Of a DNA stretch of 64,000 bases, positions 8,935 to 18,239 are shown piece by piece. The first letter of the stretch is position 1. Every line of letters begins with the position of its first letter. The stretch comes from Poriferisodalis sp965208895 (lineage in GTDB: Bacteria; Actinomycetota; Acidimicrobiia; Acidimicrobiales; Poriferisodalaceae): the NCBI RefSeq assembly GCF_965208895.1, contig NZ_OZ242363.1:434001-498000 (forward strand), in the 5' to 3' direction. The notes beneath the pieces were generated by a model. The model saw nothing but the letters and a program-made list of their open reading frames with translations, was not told the origin of the DNA and searched no databases. A program made the translations under genes and the position numbers.

Positions 8935-10515
8935 GTGAGCAGCGAGCTTTCGCACCCCGTGCCGCAGTTCTTCGACGCGCTCGATGCTGCAGTGCGCCGC
9001 GAGATCGCTGATTGCGCCGGCTTGGTGGACGCCGAGCGACTCAGCGGTGGGGCGAGCATGGAGACGTACCGGCTGCGCTGCCGGCGTGCTGCCGATCCCC
9101 AGGCGTCCTTCGACATCTGCCTGCGTCGGGGTCCCGACGGCGAGGACCGCGAAGGAGACAACGTCACCGGCGTGGCTGCCGAGGCGCTGTGCATGAGCAC
9201 GGCACGCTCGGCAGGGGTGCCTGAGCCCGAGGTGCTCTACGTGCTCGAGCCTGCCGACGGCGTCGGCGCCGGCTTTCTCATGGAGTGGCTGGATGGGGTG
9301 ACGCTCGGGGCTCGAATTGCCCGGTCGCCCGATCTCGATGACGCACGCAAGCAGCTTGCATTCCAGTGCGGCCAGGAGATGGCACGCATTCACAGCGTCG
9401 ACGTGGACGCAACGGGCCTGAGGTCGGTGCTGCGGCAATTCGAGCCGGCCGACTACTTGACCGAGACGTGGGACCGCTACAAGGAGCTGCCGACCCCGCA
9501 GCCCATGATTGATTACGCCGCTCGCTGGCTGAGCGAGCAGTTGTCCGGGCGCGGACCGGTGCAATTGACGCTGGTGCACAACGACTTCCGCAACGGCAAC
9601 ATCATGGTGGACCCCGTCGAAGGCCTCGTCGCCGTGCTCGACTGGGAAACTGCACATATCGGCGACCCGATGCGTGACTTGGGCTGGATGTGCACAAACT
9701 CGTGGCGCTTCGGCCAGCGTCACCTGCCCGTCGGCGGCTTCGGTCACTACGAGGACCTGTTCGCCGGCTACCAAGACGTTGCGGGCACACCCGTCGACCG
9801 AGATCGCGTGCAGTACTGGGAGGTGTTCGGCTCGTTCTGGTGGGCGGTCGGGTGCCTGGGCATGGCCGATCGCTACCGGACGGGTTCCGACGCCACCGTG
9901 GAACGGCCGGGAATCGGCCGCCGCAGCTCGGAGTGCCAGCTCGACTGTGTGAACCTGATCATTCCCGGGCCGGTCGAATTCCAGCCGGCGGTCGCAGAAC
10001 TCGGCCTGCTCGAACCCGATTTCGGCCGTCGACGCAGCGAGCTGTCACCGCTCGGCGGCAGCCTCACCAGCGCTGCAGCCCATGCCGCAGCCGGCGATAT
10101 GCCCCGCGTCGACGAGCTGCTCGAGAGCGTGCGCGACTTCTTGCACGGCGAGGTCCGCCAGGCCACCGAAGGTCGCACGAACTTCCTGGCGCTCGTAGCC
10201 GGCAATTCCATCGACATTGCGCTGCGGGAACGCCTGATCGGCCCCCAACTGCATCGATACGAGCTGCAGCGACTGACTGCGCTGGTTGGCGACAGCGCTG
10301 CGAACAGTAGCGACCGCCCCGCTGGGGACGCCGCGGTCGCCGAGCAGGTCACCACCCTGCGCTGGCGCCTCGTCCACGCCCTGCGAGACGGCTCGATGCC
10401 ACTCGACACACCGGGTCTTGCGGACTACCTGCGCACCTCAGTCGCTCACCAGGCGGCGATCGACCAGCCCAAATACTCAGCATTCCGCCACATCGCGACC
10501 CAGCATCTGAGCTAG
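8935..10515 (+). CDS. Phosphotransferase-family (APH fold) protein with C-terminal DUF6285-like domain
   Basis: 526 residues, GTG start. Residues ~20-310 form an aminoglycoside-phosphotransferase/choline-kinase fold with the catalytic loop LVHNDFRNGNIMV and the metal-binding VLDWETAHIGDPMRDLGW. The C-terminal ~150 residues (AAGDMPRVDELLESVRDFL to RYELQRL) look like the DUF6285 module often found with such kinases. In actinobacteria these proteins commonly accompany acyl-CoA metabolism genes. The physiological substrate is unknown; antibiotic resistance should not be assumed. It probably shares a transcript with the PhyH gene. Confidence 0.82.
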   Translation: MSSELSHPVPQFFDALDAAVRREIADCAGLVDAERLSGGASMETYRLRCRRAADPQASFDICLRRGPDGEDREGDNVTGVAAEALCMSTARSAGVPEPEVLYVLEPADGVGAGFLMEWLDGVTLGARIARSPDLDDARKQLAFQCGQEMARIHSVDVDATGLRSVLRQFEPADYLTETWDRYKELPTPQPMIDYAARWLSEQLSGRGPVQLTLVHNDFRNGNIMVDPVEGLVAVLDWETAHIGDPMRDLGWMCTNSWRFGQRHLPVGGFGHYEDLFAGYQDVAGTPVDRDRVQYWEVFGSFWWAVGCLGMADRYRTGSDATVERPGIGRRSSECQLDCVNLIIPGPVEFQPAVAELGLLEPDFGRRRSELSPLGGSLTSAAAHAAAGDMPRVDELLESVRDFLHGEVRQATEGRTNFLALVAGNSIDIALRERLIGPQLHRYELQRLTALVGDSAANSSDRPAGDAAVAEQVTTLRWRLVHALRDGSMPLDTPGLADYLRTSVAHQAAIDQPKYSAFRHIATQHLS

Positions 10516-10542
10516 ACGAAATCGCTTGAGGCCGACATCGGG

Positions 10543-10983
10543 CTAGCGCCACAGGGCGAGCAGCACGCCGATGACGCTGTAAGAGATCAGCGGGTAGCCA
10601 GAGTTGATCGCAAGAAGCCTGAAGCTGCGACCCTCGAAGGCGTAGTTGATTCCGTTGGACGTGACGACAAAGCCCACAGCGGCCAGCACGCCCAACCCGA
10701 GTCCTTCGCCGAAGGTGTCGACATCGAGACCTTGGCCCAGCAGCGCCAGCGCCAGCGTGAAGACGAACGCGAGCACGATCGCCAGCACGTAGGGGTACCA
10801 CTGCCGCGGGGTTCCCTTCATCGCTTCCATGTCCTCGTCGGTCAGCCCGACTTCGGCCATCCACGGCTTGGCGAGCGTGCTGTACCACGCCGCGCCGAGC
10901 ACCTGGTTGAAGACGATCGCAACGATGATCGCCCACCAGTTCAGACTTCCCAAATCCATCGCGTCCATGTGTTTTGCCCCCAA
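10543..10983 (-). CDS. DUF1761 family membrane protein
   Basis: 146 residues with four predicted membrane helices: NWWAIIVAIVFNQVLGAAWYS, YVLAIVLAFVFTLALALLG, LGVLAAVGFVVTSNGINYAF and a C-terminal LISYSVIGVLLALWR. The opening N(W)WAI.VA...G..WYS..F/AKPWM is the hallmark of DUF1761. Function is unknown for the family. It converges with the phosphotransferase gene and has no operon partner. Confidence 0.75.
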   Translation of the reverse strand: MGAKHMDAMDLGSLNWWAIIVAIVFNQVLGAAWYSTLAKPWMAEVGLTDEDMEAMKGTPRQWYPYVLAIVLAFVFTLALALLGQGLDVDTFGEGLGLGVLAAVGFVVTSNGINYAFEGRSFRLLAINSGYPLISYSVIGVLLALWR

Positions 10984-11055
10984 GTTCCGACAGCCTGTGC
11001 TCGGCTCTCGTACGCAGCGTATTTCTCCGCCTACACGCAGCTGCCGTTCGGCAAA

Positions 11056-12237
11056 TCAGGTGGCGCGGATCACGACGCCAGCCTCGCTGACTCTGCCAGA
11101 CGCGACGTTGCGCTCGAATGCCTCAGCGGCCTCGGGCGTGCCGACCGGGTAGAAGCAGCGATAGAGGTGGGCGCCCGCTGGCGTGCCGCCGTCGTTGTCG
11201 TCGCCCAGGTCGTCGTCCCGCCACGTCTCTCGTCGCCTGGCGCCCCCGCCATTGTTGTCGGCCGCTGCCGGCACCTCAATCAAGGCCGGCTCCTCAGCGA
11301 CGCACAGTTCCTGGGCGTACTTGCAGCGAGGGGCGAACTTGCAGCCCGTCGGCAGGTCGGTCATCCGGGGCGGCTGGCCGCCGATGATCTCCAAGCGGGC
11401 ATGACTGTCGTCGGTGACCTTGGGGATCGACCGGAACAATGCCTCGGTGTAGGGCATCCTCATGTTGCCGAAGAGTGTCGCCGTGGGGGCGCGCTCGACG
11501 ATGCGACCCGCATACATCACGATGATCTCGTCGGTGCGGCCTGCCACGATTCCCAGATCGTGAGTGATGAGCACCAGCGACATGTCCCGCTCGGCCCGCT
11601 GGGTCTCGAGCAAGTCGAGAATCTGTGCCTGCACGGTGACATCCAGCGCGGTCGTCGGCTCGTCTGCGATGAGCAGGCGGGGGCTGCACGCAAGCGCAAT
11701 GGCGATCACGATGCGCTGGCGCATGCCGCCCGAAAGCTGGTGCGGGTACTCGTCGATTCGCCGATGCGGCTCAGGGATGCCGACCTCGGTGAGCAGGTCG
11801 AGCGCAGCGGCACGAGCGGCCCTGGCTGACAGGTCCCGGTGCACGCGCAGGCCTTCACCCACCTGCTTGCCGATCTTCATGACCGGGTTCAGCGAGCCCA
11901 GCGGATCCTGGAAGACCATGGCGAGCTGCGGACCCCACATGTCGAACAGCTCGCGGCGGCCCAGCGACATCATGTCCACCCCGTCGAAGGTGACCGTCCC
12001 CGTCGATGTCACTCTGGACTTGGGCAGCAGTCGCATGATGGACCGCGACATCGCCGACTTGCCCGAGCCAGACTCCCCCACCACGCCCAGCCGAGCGCCC
12101 CGGCGCAGGGACCACTCGACCCCGTCGACCGCAACCAGCGGACCGACCGCGGTATGGAAGGTGGTCCGCAGGTCGGCGACGTCGAGCAACGGTTGCTCGT
12201 CAGCCCCCGCAAAGCCCGTCATCGAGGTGTCGGTCAT
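11056..12237 (-). CDS. dppD: Peptide/nickel ABC transporter ATP-binding protein (DppD/OppD type)
   Basis: Cytoplasmic ATPase of the importer encoded upstream, about 393 residues. Walker A is GESGSGKSA, the Q-loop is VFQDPLGSLNPV, the signature is LSGGMRQR, Walker B is LLIADEPTTALD and the H-loop His is in LITHDLGIV. The C-terminal oligopeptide-type domain has the cysteine cluster GCKFAPRCKYAQELC. The ATG at 12237 overlaps the stop of the partner ATPase in an ATGA, indicating translational coupling; a longer frame to 12309 is unlikely. It is the last gene of the operon. The region before the C-terminal cysteine cluster is followed by a DNNGGGARRRETWRDDD linker not typical of the family. Confidence 0.9.
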   Translation of the reverse strand: MTDTSMTGFAGADEQPLLDVADLRTTFHTAVGPLVAVDGVEWSLRRGARLGVVGESGSGKSAMSRSIMRLLPKSRVTSTGTVTFDGVDMMSLGRRELFDMWGPQLAMVFQDPLGSLNPVMKIGKQVGEGLRVHRDLSARAARAAALDLLTEVGIPEPHRRIDEYPHQLSGGMRQRIVIAIALACSPRLLIADEPTTALDVTVQAQILDLLETQRAERDMSLVLITHDLGIVAGRTDEIIVMYAGRIVERAPTATLFGNMRMPYTEALFRSIPKVTDDSHARLEIIGGQPPRMTDLPTGCKFAPRCKYAQELCVAEEPALIEVPAAADNNGGGARRRETWRDDDLGDDNDGGTPAGAHLYRCFYPVGTPEAAEAFERNVASGRVSEAGVVIRAT

Positions 12238-13946
12238 GACGCACCTCTCCCAGCAGACGCGATCTCGACGCGTTCGGGTGCGGCTTCGCCGATCAGCGGT
12301 GTGTGACACGCCACGAACCGCCCCGGTGCAATCTCGCGCATCTCAGGCTCCTCGTCAGCACAGCGCTGTGCTGCGTGCGGGCACCGGGTGCGGAACCGGC
12401 AGCCCGAGGGCGGATCCATCGGCGAAGGCAGCTCGCCGTCGATGCGTCCCGACCCTAGCTCTGCCTCCGGATCGGGTTGCGGGATCGCCGCCAGCAGCAT
12501 CTCCGTGTACGGATGAGCAGGCTCGTCGAACATCGCATCGGGCTCGCTGACCTCGCAGAGCTTGCCCAGATACATGACCGCCACGCGGTCGCTCACGTTC
12601 TTGACGACCGCCAAGTCGTGCGCGATGAACACCAGCGTCAGGCCCATGAGGTTCTTGAGGTCTTCAAGCAGATTCAGTATCTGCGCCTGCACCGAGACGT
12701 CCAGCGACGACACCGGCTCGTCACAGATGATCACCTGCGGCACACTGACCAACGCCCGAGCGATGGAGAGCCGCTGCGCCTGACCGCCGGAAAACTCCCA
12801 CGGCCGGCGGTCCATGGCGTCATCGGGGTTGATGCCGACATATTCGAGCACCTCACGCACGCGCGGCTCGGCTTGTTCACGAGCCGCCTCGCGGTTTACC
12901 CGATAGAGCCGCAGCACCCATCGCACTAGCAGCGTGTCAACCACGATCGAGGCCACCAGCACAGTCAGCTTCACGCCCGCGTCGAGACCGGCGACGTAGA
13001 AGACCTGCAGCACTACCATGGCACTGAGGGTTGTCGCGACGCCACTGGCCCCTGCCCGTTCCGGCTTCGCGATCGACGCCGCAAACCACATGATGAGCAC
13101 GGCGGTGAGCAGACCCAGCCCGCCGGAGTTCACCCACTTCGCCCAGCCGCCGAAGCTCGACCAAGTCCGCCACAGCAGGAACCCGCTGGCGGCGGTGGTG
13201 ACGGCGACGCCTGCGAGGCCGACCGGTGCCGCCACCTCGCCGAACTGGCGCGACATCAAGCTGAAAGGCAGCATGAGCGCGAGCAGCACCCAGGTCAAGC
13301 CCAGCGCCAGCGCCACCGCAGCAGCCGGCAGCACCAGCGCCAGCGCCGGGAAGCCGATGACCGCAGCAGGGACCTCTGTCCAGCCCAGCCATGGCGCCGC
13401 GGCACGCTCCTCGACGGCCTCTGAGAGGATCCACAGCACGAACGCCACCGAGGCCACGAGGCCCACGATGCGCATGGGCGCCGCAAGGCGCTCCAGCAGG
13501 CTCTGCAACAACGCACCGATGCGTTCCTGCCACACGGCCATGGCTGTTCGCCTCGAGGAGTTCTCGTGAGCGATGAACAGCGGCTCGGCCACGATGTCAC
13601 GCACGCGCCGCCGGGGGTTCAATGACGAGATCGGGTCTTGGTAGATCATCTGCAGGCGGGGGCGCACCTCGCGCATGGCGTCGGCGTCGAGCCCGGTCAC
13701 GTCCTCTCCGGCGAGTTGCACCGTGCCTGACGTCGGCCGGGGCAGCTGCAGGATCGCCCGGCCGGTGGTGCTTTTGCCGCAGCCGGATTCGCCGACGAGT
13801 CCGAGCGTCTCGCCCTCGAGCAGGTCGAGCGACACGCCCGACACCGCATGCACCGTGCGACCGCCCACCGCGGGAAACTCCACCACGAGGTCGCGCGCGC
13901 TCAACAGCGATTCGGGACGCAGGTGCGCGTTGCCGCTGCCCGCCAT
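12234..13946 (-). CDS. dppF: ABC transporter ATPase (DppF/OppF type) with inserted multi-helix membrane domain
   Basis: 570 residues from ATG 13946; a normal DppF has about 330-350. Walker A GESGCGKST is at 52-60, the Q-loop Gln at ~103 in YQDPISSLNP, signature FSGGQ at ~385-389, Walker B VIICDEP at ~405-411, D-loop SSLD and switch His ~443. All are intact. Between the Q-loop and the signature, where relatives have ~50 residues, lies an extra stretch at ~128-357. It contains six or seven hydrophobic segments, for example RIVGLVASVAFVLWILSEAV, GFPALALVLPAAAVALALGL and VKLTVLVASIVVDTLLV. The frame is unbroken, with similar GC. The C-terminal oligopeptide domain with its cysteine cluster (GCRFRTRCPHAAQRC) is present. 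The insertion replaces part of the helical subdomain that contacts the permease. It could tether the ATPase to the membrane, form a channel, or be an acquired domain. Confidence 0.88.
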   Translation of the reverse strand: MAGSGNAHLRPESLLSARDLVVEFPAVGGRTVHAVSGVSLDLLEGETLGLVGESGCGKSTTGRAILQLPRPTSGTVQLAGEDVTGLDADAMREVRPRLQMIYQDPISSLNPRRRVRDIVAEPLFIAHENSSRRTAMAVWQERIGALLQSLLERLAAPMRIVGLVASVAFVLWILSEAVEERAAAPWLGWTEVPAAVIGFPALALVLPAAAVALALGLTWVLLALMLPFSLMSRQFGEVAAPVGLAGVAVTTAASGFLLWRTWSSFGGWAKWVNSGGLGLLTAVLIMWFAASIAKPERAGASGVATTLSAMVVLQVFYVAGLDAGVKLTVLVASIVVDTLLVRWVLRLYRVNREAAREQAEPRVREVLEYVGINPDDAMDRRPWEFSGGQAQRLSIARALVSVPQVIICDEPVSSLDVSVQAQILNLLEDLKNLMGLTLVFIAHDLAVVKNVSDRVAVMYLGKLCEVSEPDAMFDEPAHPYTEMLLAAIPQPDPEAELGSGRIDGELPSPMDPPSGCRFRTRCPHAAQRCADEEPEMREIAPGRFVACHTPLIGEAAPERVEIASAGRGAS

Positions 13947-13974
13947 TACGCGCCTGCCTTCACAGCCCAGCACT

Positions 13975-14877
13975 TCACAGCACAGATTCCCGCGGCTCAA
14001 AGAACTGCTGCAGCTTGTCGCCGACGAAGTTGAGCGCCAGCACCGTCACGAACATGACGATGGCCGGCATCAGGCTGATGTGCGCCGCGACATCGAGGTT
14101 GGTCCGCCCCTTGTTGATCATGTCGCCCCATGTGGGCGTGGGCGGCGGCACGCTCAGGCCCAAGAACGCCACCGAGCCCTCCACCACGATCAAGCCCGCC
14201 ATGATGATCAGCGAATAGCTGACCAGCGAGGGCGCCACGTTCGGCAGCACTTCCCGGAACAGGATCCGGCCGTCACGCGCTCCCAGCGTCCGGGCCGCCA
14301 GCACGAAGTCCTGCCCGGCCCAGGTCAGGGTTGCGGCGCGCACCACCCGGGCGATCGGCGCGATCGACAGCAGCACGAAGGTGAAGACCAGGATGAAGAT
14401 GCGGCGCTGTGCCTCCGCGTCCAGGAACAGCACCAGCGCCAGGAACAGGATCAGCGGCGGGATGACCAGCGATGCGTTCAGCGAGGCGGTCAGCCAGCGG
14501 TCCGCACGGCCCGTGTAATAGCCCGAGACCATGCCCAGCAGGCCGCCGATGACCAGCGCCAGCAACGTGCCGACCGTCGAGACCACCAGGCTCACCTGCG
14601 CGCCGTAGATGACTCGGCTGAATACGTCTCGCCCGACGCCGTCGTTGCCGAACCAATGCGACAGGCTGGGGCCCTGCTTGGACGTTCCCGGGAACGTCTC
14701 CGCCGGGTTCTTGATAGGCAGGATGTCAGCGAAGACTGCCGCGAACGCCAGCACGATCAGGTACACCACAGCAATCACGAAGACGATCCCGTGGCGCCGA
14801 CGCGCCTCGCCGATCCATCTGGCGCCGCCGAGGATCACACGGCCGGGCACGCGCAGCAATCCCGGACGCTCACGCAC
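13975..14877 (-). CDS. dppC: Peptide/nickel ABC transporter permease (DppC type)
   Basis: Inner-membrane permease of 300 residues. The N-terminal helix is HGIVFVIAVVYLIVLAFAAVFA, followed by the periplasmic segment LSHWFGNDGVGRDVFSRVIYG that is diagnostic of DppC/OppC. The cytoplasmic EAA loop is in RTLGARDGRILFREVLPN, which docks on the ATPases. The C-terminal half has GSVAFLGLSVPPPTPTWGDM, also typical. The start overlaps the end of the upstream dppB by 8 bp, and the stop lies 28 bp before the dppF start. Substrate is unknown. Confidence 0.9.
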   Translation of the reverse strand: MRERPGLLRVPGRVILGGARWIGEARRRHGIVFVIAVVYLIVLAFAAVFADILPIKNPAETFPGTSKQGPSLSHWFGNDGVGRDVFSRVIYGAQVSLVVSTVGTLLALVIGGLLGMVSGYYTGRADRWLTASLNASLVIPPLILFLALVLFLDAEAQRRIFILVFTFVLLSIAPIARVVRAATLTWAGQDFVLAARTLGARDGRILFREVLPNVAPSLVSYSLIIMAGLIVVEGSVAFLGLSVPPPTPTWGDMINKGRTNLDVAAHISLMPAIVMFVTVLALNFVGDKLQQFFEPRESVL

Positions 14878-16009
14878 CGGCGCCGACCGCCCTGCCGCGC
14901 AGCCGCGGATCCAGTGCCAGGTACAGGAAGTCCGACATCGTGAGCACCACGATGTACAGCGTCGAGATCACCAGCACCCCGCCCTGCACGGCGATGAAGT
15001 CGCGCTGGCTCACGCCTTGGAAGATGTACGAGCCGAGGCCCGGCAGCACAAAGATGACCTCGGTGATCAGCGCGCCGCCGATGAGCAGACCTACGGTCAG
15101 CCCGACCACGGTCAGCAGCGTGAAACTCGACGGGCGCAGCGCATGCCGCCACAGGATGCGGCGAGTCGGCACCCCCTTGCTGCGCGCCAAGTCGATGAAC
15201 GGCAAGCGCAGCGTGCCGATCATGTCTGAGCGCAGCAGGCGCATGAACACAGCGGCTTGCCCCATCGCCAACGACAGCGACGGCAGCAGCATGTGCTTGA
15301 AATGCAGCAGCACGTCGTCGCTGATGTGCTCATAGGTCCCCGCCGGCAGGACGCGGAACCCGAACTCGGTGCCGGCCACGCTGAGCCCGCCGATCGACAA
15401 GAACAACACGAGCATGACGGCGAGCACGAAATTCGGGGTGGCCAAGAAACCCAGCATGGTGCTGTTGATGGCGCGGTCCGGCCGCTCCCCTTGCCGGTAC
15501 CCCGCCCAGACGCCCAACGGCAATGCAATCACCAAAGCGAGAGCAACCGAATAGCCCATCAACTGCAAGGTCGGGGTGATGGCGTTGGAGATGCCCACGG
15601 CCACGGGTTCGCGGCGCTGGACCGACTCGCCGAAATCGCCGACCACTGCGTCGCCGAGCCAGTTGCCGTAGCGGGCGAAGAATGGCTGGTCAAGGCCGAG
15701 CTCGGTGCGGACGATCGCGATTTGATCCGCCGTGGCAGCGGGTCCCAGGATGTTGATCGCCGGATCGCCCGGCAGGCTCGCCATCAGCGCAAACACCACG
15801 AACGACACCCCGACCAGGATCGGGATCACCCCCGCGATGCGGCGCAAGGCGTAGCGCCCGTCAGCGATGACCGCGCCGACGGTGCCGATCGCCACCAGCA
15901 GCCCGAACGTCCAGCTGAACGGCGGCCGCCAGAACCACGCCCACGCGATCGCTGCCATCAATGCGGCCGCGACGATACGCCCGAGATTGTCGCGTAGGAG
16001 TTGGGTCAT
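14870..16009 (-). CDS. dppB: Peptide/nickel ABC transporter permease (DppB type) with extra N-terminal helices
   Basis: 379 residues from ATG 16009 (a longer frame to 16420 overlaps the SBP gene and is unlikely). The canonical DppB start, RRIAGVIPILVGVSFVVF followed by LPGDPA, is displaced to about residue 56. It is preceded by two extra hydrophobic segments (~12-27, AAALMAAIAWAWFW, and ~33-49, FGLLVAIGTVGAVIA). The EAA loop is DLARSKGVPTRRILWRHALRP, and the C-terminus has LITEVIFVLPGLGSYIFQG. The extra helices are notable because the operon's ATPase also carries extra membrane segments. Confidence 0.88.
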   Translation of the reverse strand: MTQLLRDNLGRIVAAALMAAIAWAWFWRPPFSWTFGLLVAIGTVGAVIADGRYALRRIAGVIPILVGVSFVVFALMASLPGDPAINILGPAATADQIAIVRTELGLDQPFFARYGNWLGDAVVGDFGESVQRREPVAVGISNAITPTLQLMGYSVALALVIALPLGVWAGYRQGERPDRAINSTMLGFLATPNFVLAVMLVLFLSIGGLSVAGTEFGFRVLPAGTYEHISDDVLLHFKHMLLPSLSLAMGQAAVFMRLLRSDMIGTLRLPFIDLARSKGVPTRRILWRHALRPSSFTLLTVVGLTVGLLIGGALITEVIFVLPGLGSYIFQGVSQRDFIAVQGGVLVISTLYIVVLTMSDFLYLALDPRLRGRAVGAGA

Positions 16010-16065
16010 CGAACCGTGGTCATAGATGACCCTCGACGACTGGACACCACGGCGCCGAGGAACGC

Positions 16066-18126
16066 TCAGCCTTGGCAGTCTCCGTCGGTGCACCAGATCT
16101 GGCCCAGGTGGTGCTTGCCGGCGATCACCGGGAAGGAGTTTTCGGCATTGTCGGGAATGGGCAGGGACGTGATGTTCTGCACCCGCGGGTTGGCGATGAC
16201 GCCCCACAGCGTCCAGTACGTCCACAGGTTCCAGACGTTCTTGCCGAAAGCCCGGTTTACCGCTTCGGCTGCCGCCTTGCGTGCGGCCGGGTCGGGGTTG
16301 TGCCGGATGACCTGGAACGCAGCGTCGATCTCGGGATCCTGGAAGCGTCCGAAGTTCAGCGCCAGCTCGGGCACCTGCGGGTTGACCGGGCTCGCCGTGG
16401 CCGAATTCCACCAGTACCACTGCTCTGAGGGGTCCACGCCGCCGTGATTGCGCCAGCCCTGCATCTGGAACACGCCTGCCAGCGCCAGGCCGATGTACTG
16501 ACCCTGCTCGATCGGCGCGATCGACACGGCCAGCTCATCGCCGAACGCTTCGGTCCACATCGACGCGATCAGCTCGTTCGACTCGACGTTGAAGGCGTCA
16601 TTGGTGGTGTTGAACGAGAACGTCACCGGATTCTGACCGCTGTCGGCCTTGCATTGCTCGAATTCGGCCCGGGCCGCATCAAGGTCGTAGGACGGGAAGC
16701 CAGACTCTTCGAGGTAGCCCACGCTGCCGGGTGGGAACGGGCCGTTCGCCACCTGGACGAGGCCCTGATGGCGCTCGTTGGCGTAGCGCTCGCCGTCGAA
16801 CGCGTGCGCCATCGCCTTGCGGCAGCTCAGATGCACGAGCGGGTTCGTCGAGTTGAGCCCCAGCGGATCCATGGGCCAGAACTCTCCCTCATCGGGCTGG
16901 CCGTCGCCGTCGGCGTCGTAGCCGCCCCGCACGAAGGTGAGCACGGGATTCACCCCGGACGCCACGTTGATCAGGCTGTGGCTGGTCTCGCCGAAGTCGT
17001 TGGCCTGCAGCAGCACGAAGTCGGAATCGCCTTCGTACTTGGCGATCTCGTCGGCGTTCGCCGTGTGGATGATGTCGAACTGGCCGGCCTTGAGGCCGTT
17101 CGAGCGGCCCTGGATGTCCACGGCCACCACGAACTCGATCTCGTCAAGGTACGGCAGGTTCTCGCCGGTGACGCCGTTGGGGCCTCGCCAGTAGTCCGGG
17201 TTGCGCTCGGCGACGAAGCTGTTGCCGTTGCCCGGCGCGTAGCTCACGTACCTGAAAGCGCCCAGCCCGATCGGCGCGGAGGGATTGCCGGTGGCGTTCT
17301 CGATCGCCGCCGTGCGTGCGGTCTCTGGCAGGGGCGACGCGGGCGACACGTACAGCGGGTTGTTCGGCAGTGTCTCCATCCATGCCTGGCTGAACATCTG
17401 TCCGCACACTTCGGCGCGGCCTGCGGGGCCGAGGCCGGTCGCCAGCGGCTGACCCGGGCTGGCAGTCACGGTGACCGTCTGGCCTTCGCCGACGACATTG
17501 GCGATGCCCAGGAATGCTGGGCCGGTCAACTGGCTCAGCCGGCAGAGGTTGATGTTGTAGGCCACGGCCTCGCCGGTGAGCGGCGTGCCGTCGTGGAACG
17601 TGATGCCGTCGCGGATGGTCATCGTCCATTCCATGTAGTCGTCGCTGTGCGACTCGGACTCGACCAGGTAGGGCACGATGTCGCCGTCGGCGTCTGTGAT
17701 GTACAGCGAGTCGGTGATGGCCCGGAAGATCATGCGGCAGCTGATCGCGCACGACGTCGCGTAGTGCACGAACGGGTTGGCCGAGTCGGCCTCGATGCCG
17801 TACACGAGCTTGCCACCGTGGACCGGACCGGTTTCGGTTTCGCGTACGTCCTCGCCCGTCGCCTCGCCGGCTTCACGGGCTTCGACGACCTCTTCCATCT
17901 CTTCGGGCACGGTGGTGGCGGGCGCCGCCTCGGATTCCTCGGACGTGTCGGGATCGGGAGCGGGCGCCTCGCCGCTCTCATCGTCGTCCCCGCCCCCACA
18001 CGCGGCTGCGATCAAGGCGAACACGGCGAGGATCACGCCCAGCCGGATGCCGAGCGAGCGCCGTGAACGCCGGAGGCACCTGCTCGTGGGATGTTGCGCG
18101 TCGCGCTGCAATGGACCTGTGTGCAT
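16066..18126 (-). CDS. ABC transporter substrate-binding lipoprotein, family 5
   Basis: Extracellular solute-binding protein of the peptide/nickel type (SBP_bac_5), 686 residues, first gene of the operon. A basic N-terminus and hydrophobic stretch (LGVILAVFALIAAAC) end in a lipobox with the modified Cys, followed by an acidic linker (GGGDDDESGEAPAPDPD). Family landmarks include GGKLVYGIEADSANPF, the TIRDGITFHDGTPLTGEAVAYNI region and AERNPDYWRGPNG. A DADGDGQPDEGEFWP segment resembles a calcium-binding or spacer insert. It delivers ligand to the DppB/DppC permease. Ligand identity is not readable. Confidence 0.9.
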   Translation of the reverse strand: MHTGPLQRDAQHPTSRCLRRSRRSLGIRLGVILAVFALIAAACGGGDDDESGEAPAPDPDTSEESEAAPATTVPEEMEEVVEAREAGEATGEDVRETETGPVHGGKLVYGIEADSANPFVHYATSCAISCRMIFRAITDSLYITDADGDIVPYLVESESHSDDYMEWTMTIRDGITFHDGTPLTGEAVAYNINLCRLSQLTGPAFLGIANVVGEGQTVTVTASPGQPLATGLGPAGRAEVCGQMFSQAWMETLPNNPLYVSPASPLPETARTAAIENATGNPSAPIGLGAFRYVSYAPGNGNSFVAERNPDYWRGPNGVTGENLPYLDEIEFVVAVDIQGRSNGLKAGQFDIIHTANADEIAKYEGDSDFVLLQANDFGETSHSLINVASGVNPVLTFVRGGYDADGDGQPDEGEFWPMDPLGLNSTNPLVHLSCRKAMAHAFDGERYANERHQGLVQVANGPFPPGSVGYLEESGFPSYDLDAARAEFEQCKADSGQNPVTFSFNTTNDAFNVESNELIASMWTEAFGDELAVSIAPIEQGQYIGLALAGVFQMQGWRNHGGVDPSEQWYWWNSATASPVNPQVPELALNFGRFQDPEIDAAFQVIRHNPDPAARKAAAEAVNRAFGKNVWNLWTYWTLWGVIANPRVQNITSLPIPDNAENSFPVIAGKHHLGQIWCTDGDCQG

Positions 18127-18239
18127 GGTGGGTATTCCTCCTGTGCGGCGCCGCTGCAGCGCTCTACGCGCAAACTACTAGGCCTTGACGGCACCGCTGA
18201 CCTACCCCCTCCGGCACGCCCGCCCGGTACGGTTCTGCT

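Noticed and set aside
8233..9774. 513-codon open frame on the minus strand opposite the PhyH and phosphotransferase genes
   Set aside because: It mirrors two well-supported plus-strand genes in high-GC DNA, has no recognisable motifs and is rich in His/Arg/Ala/Val runs typical of antisense frames.
16444..18066. 540-codon plus-strand frame opposite the substrate-binding protein
   Set aside because: Repetitive Val/His/Arg/Gly composition and exact overlap with a lipoprotein that has a clear lipobox and family motifs.
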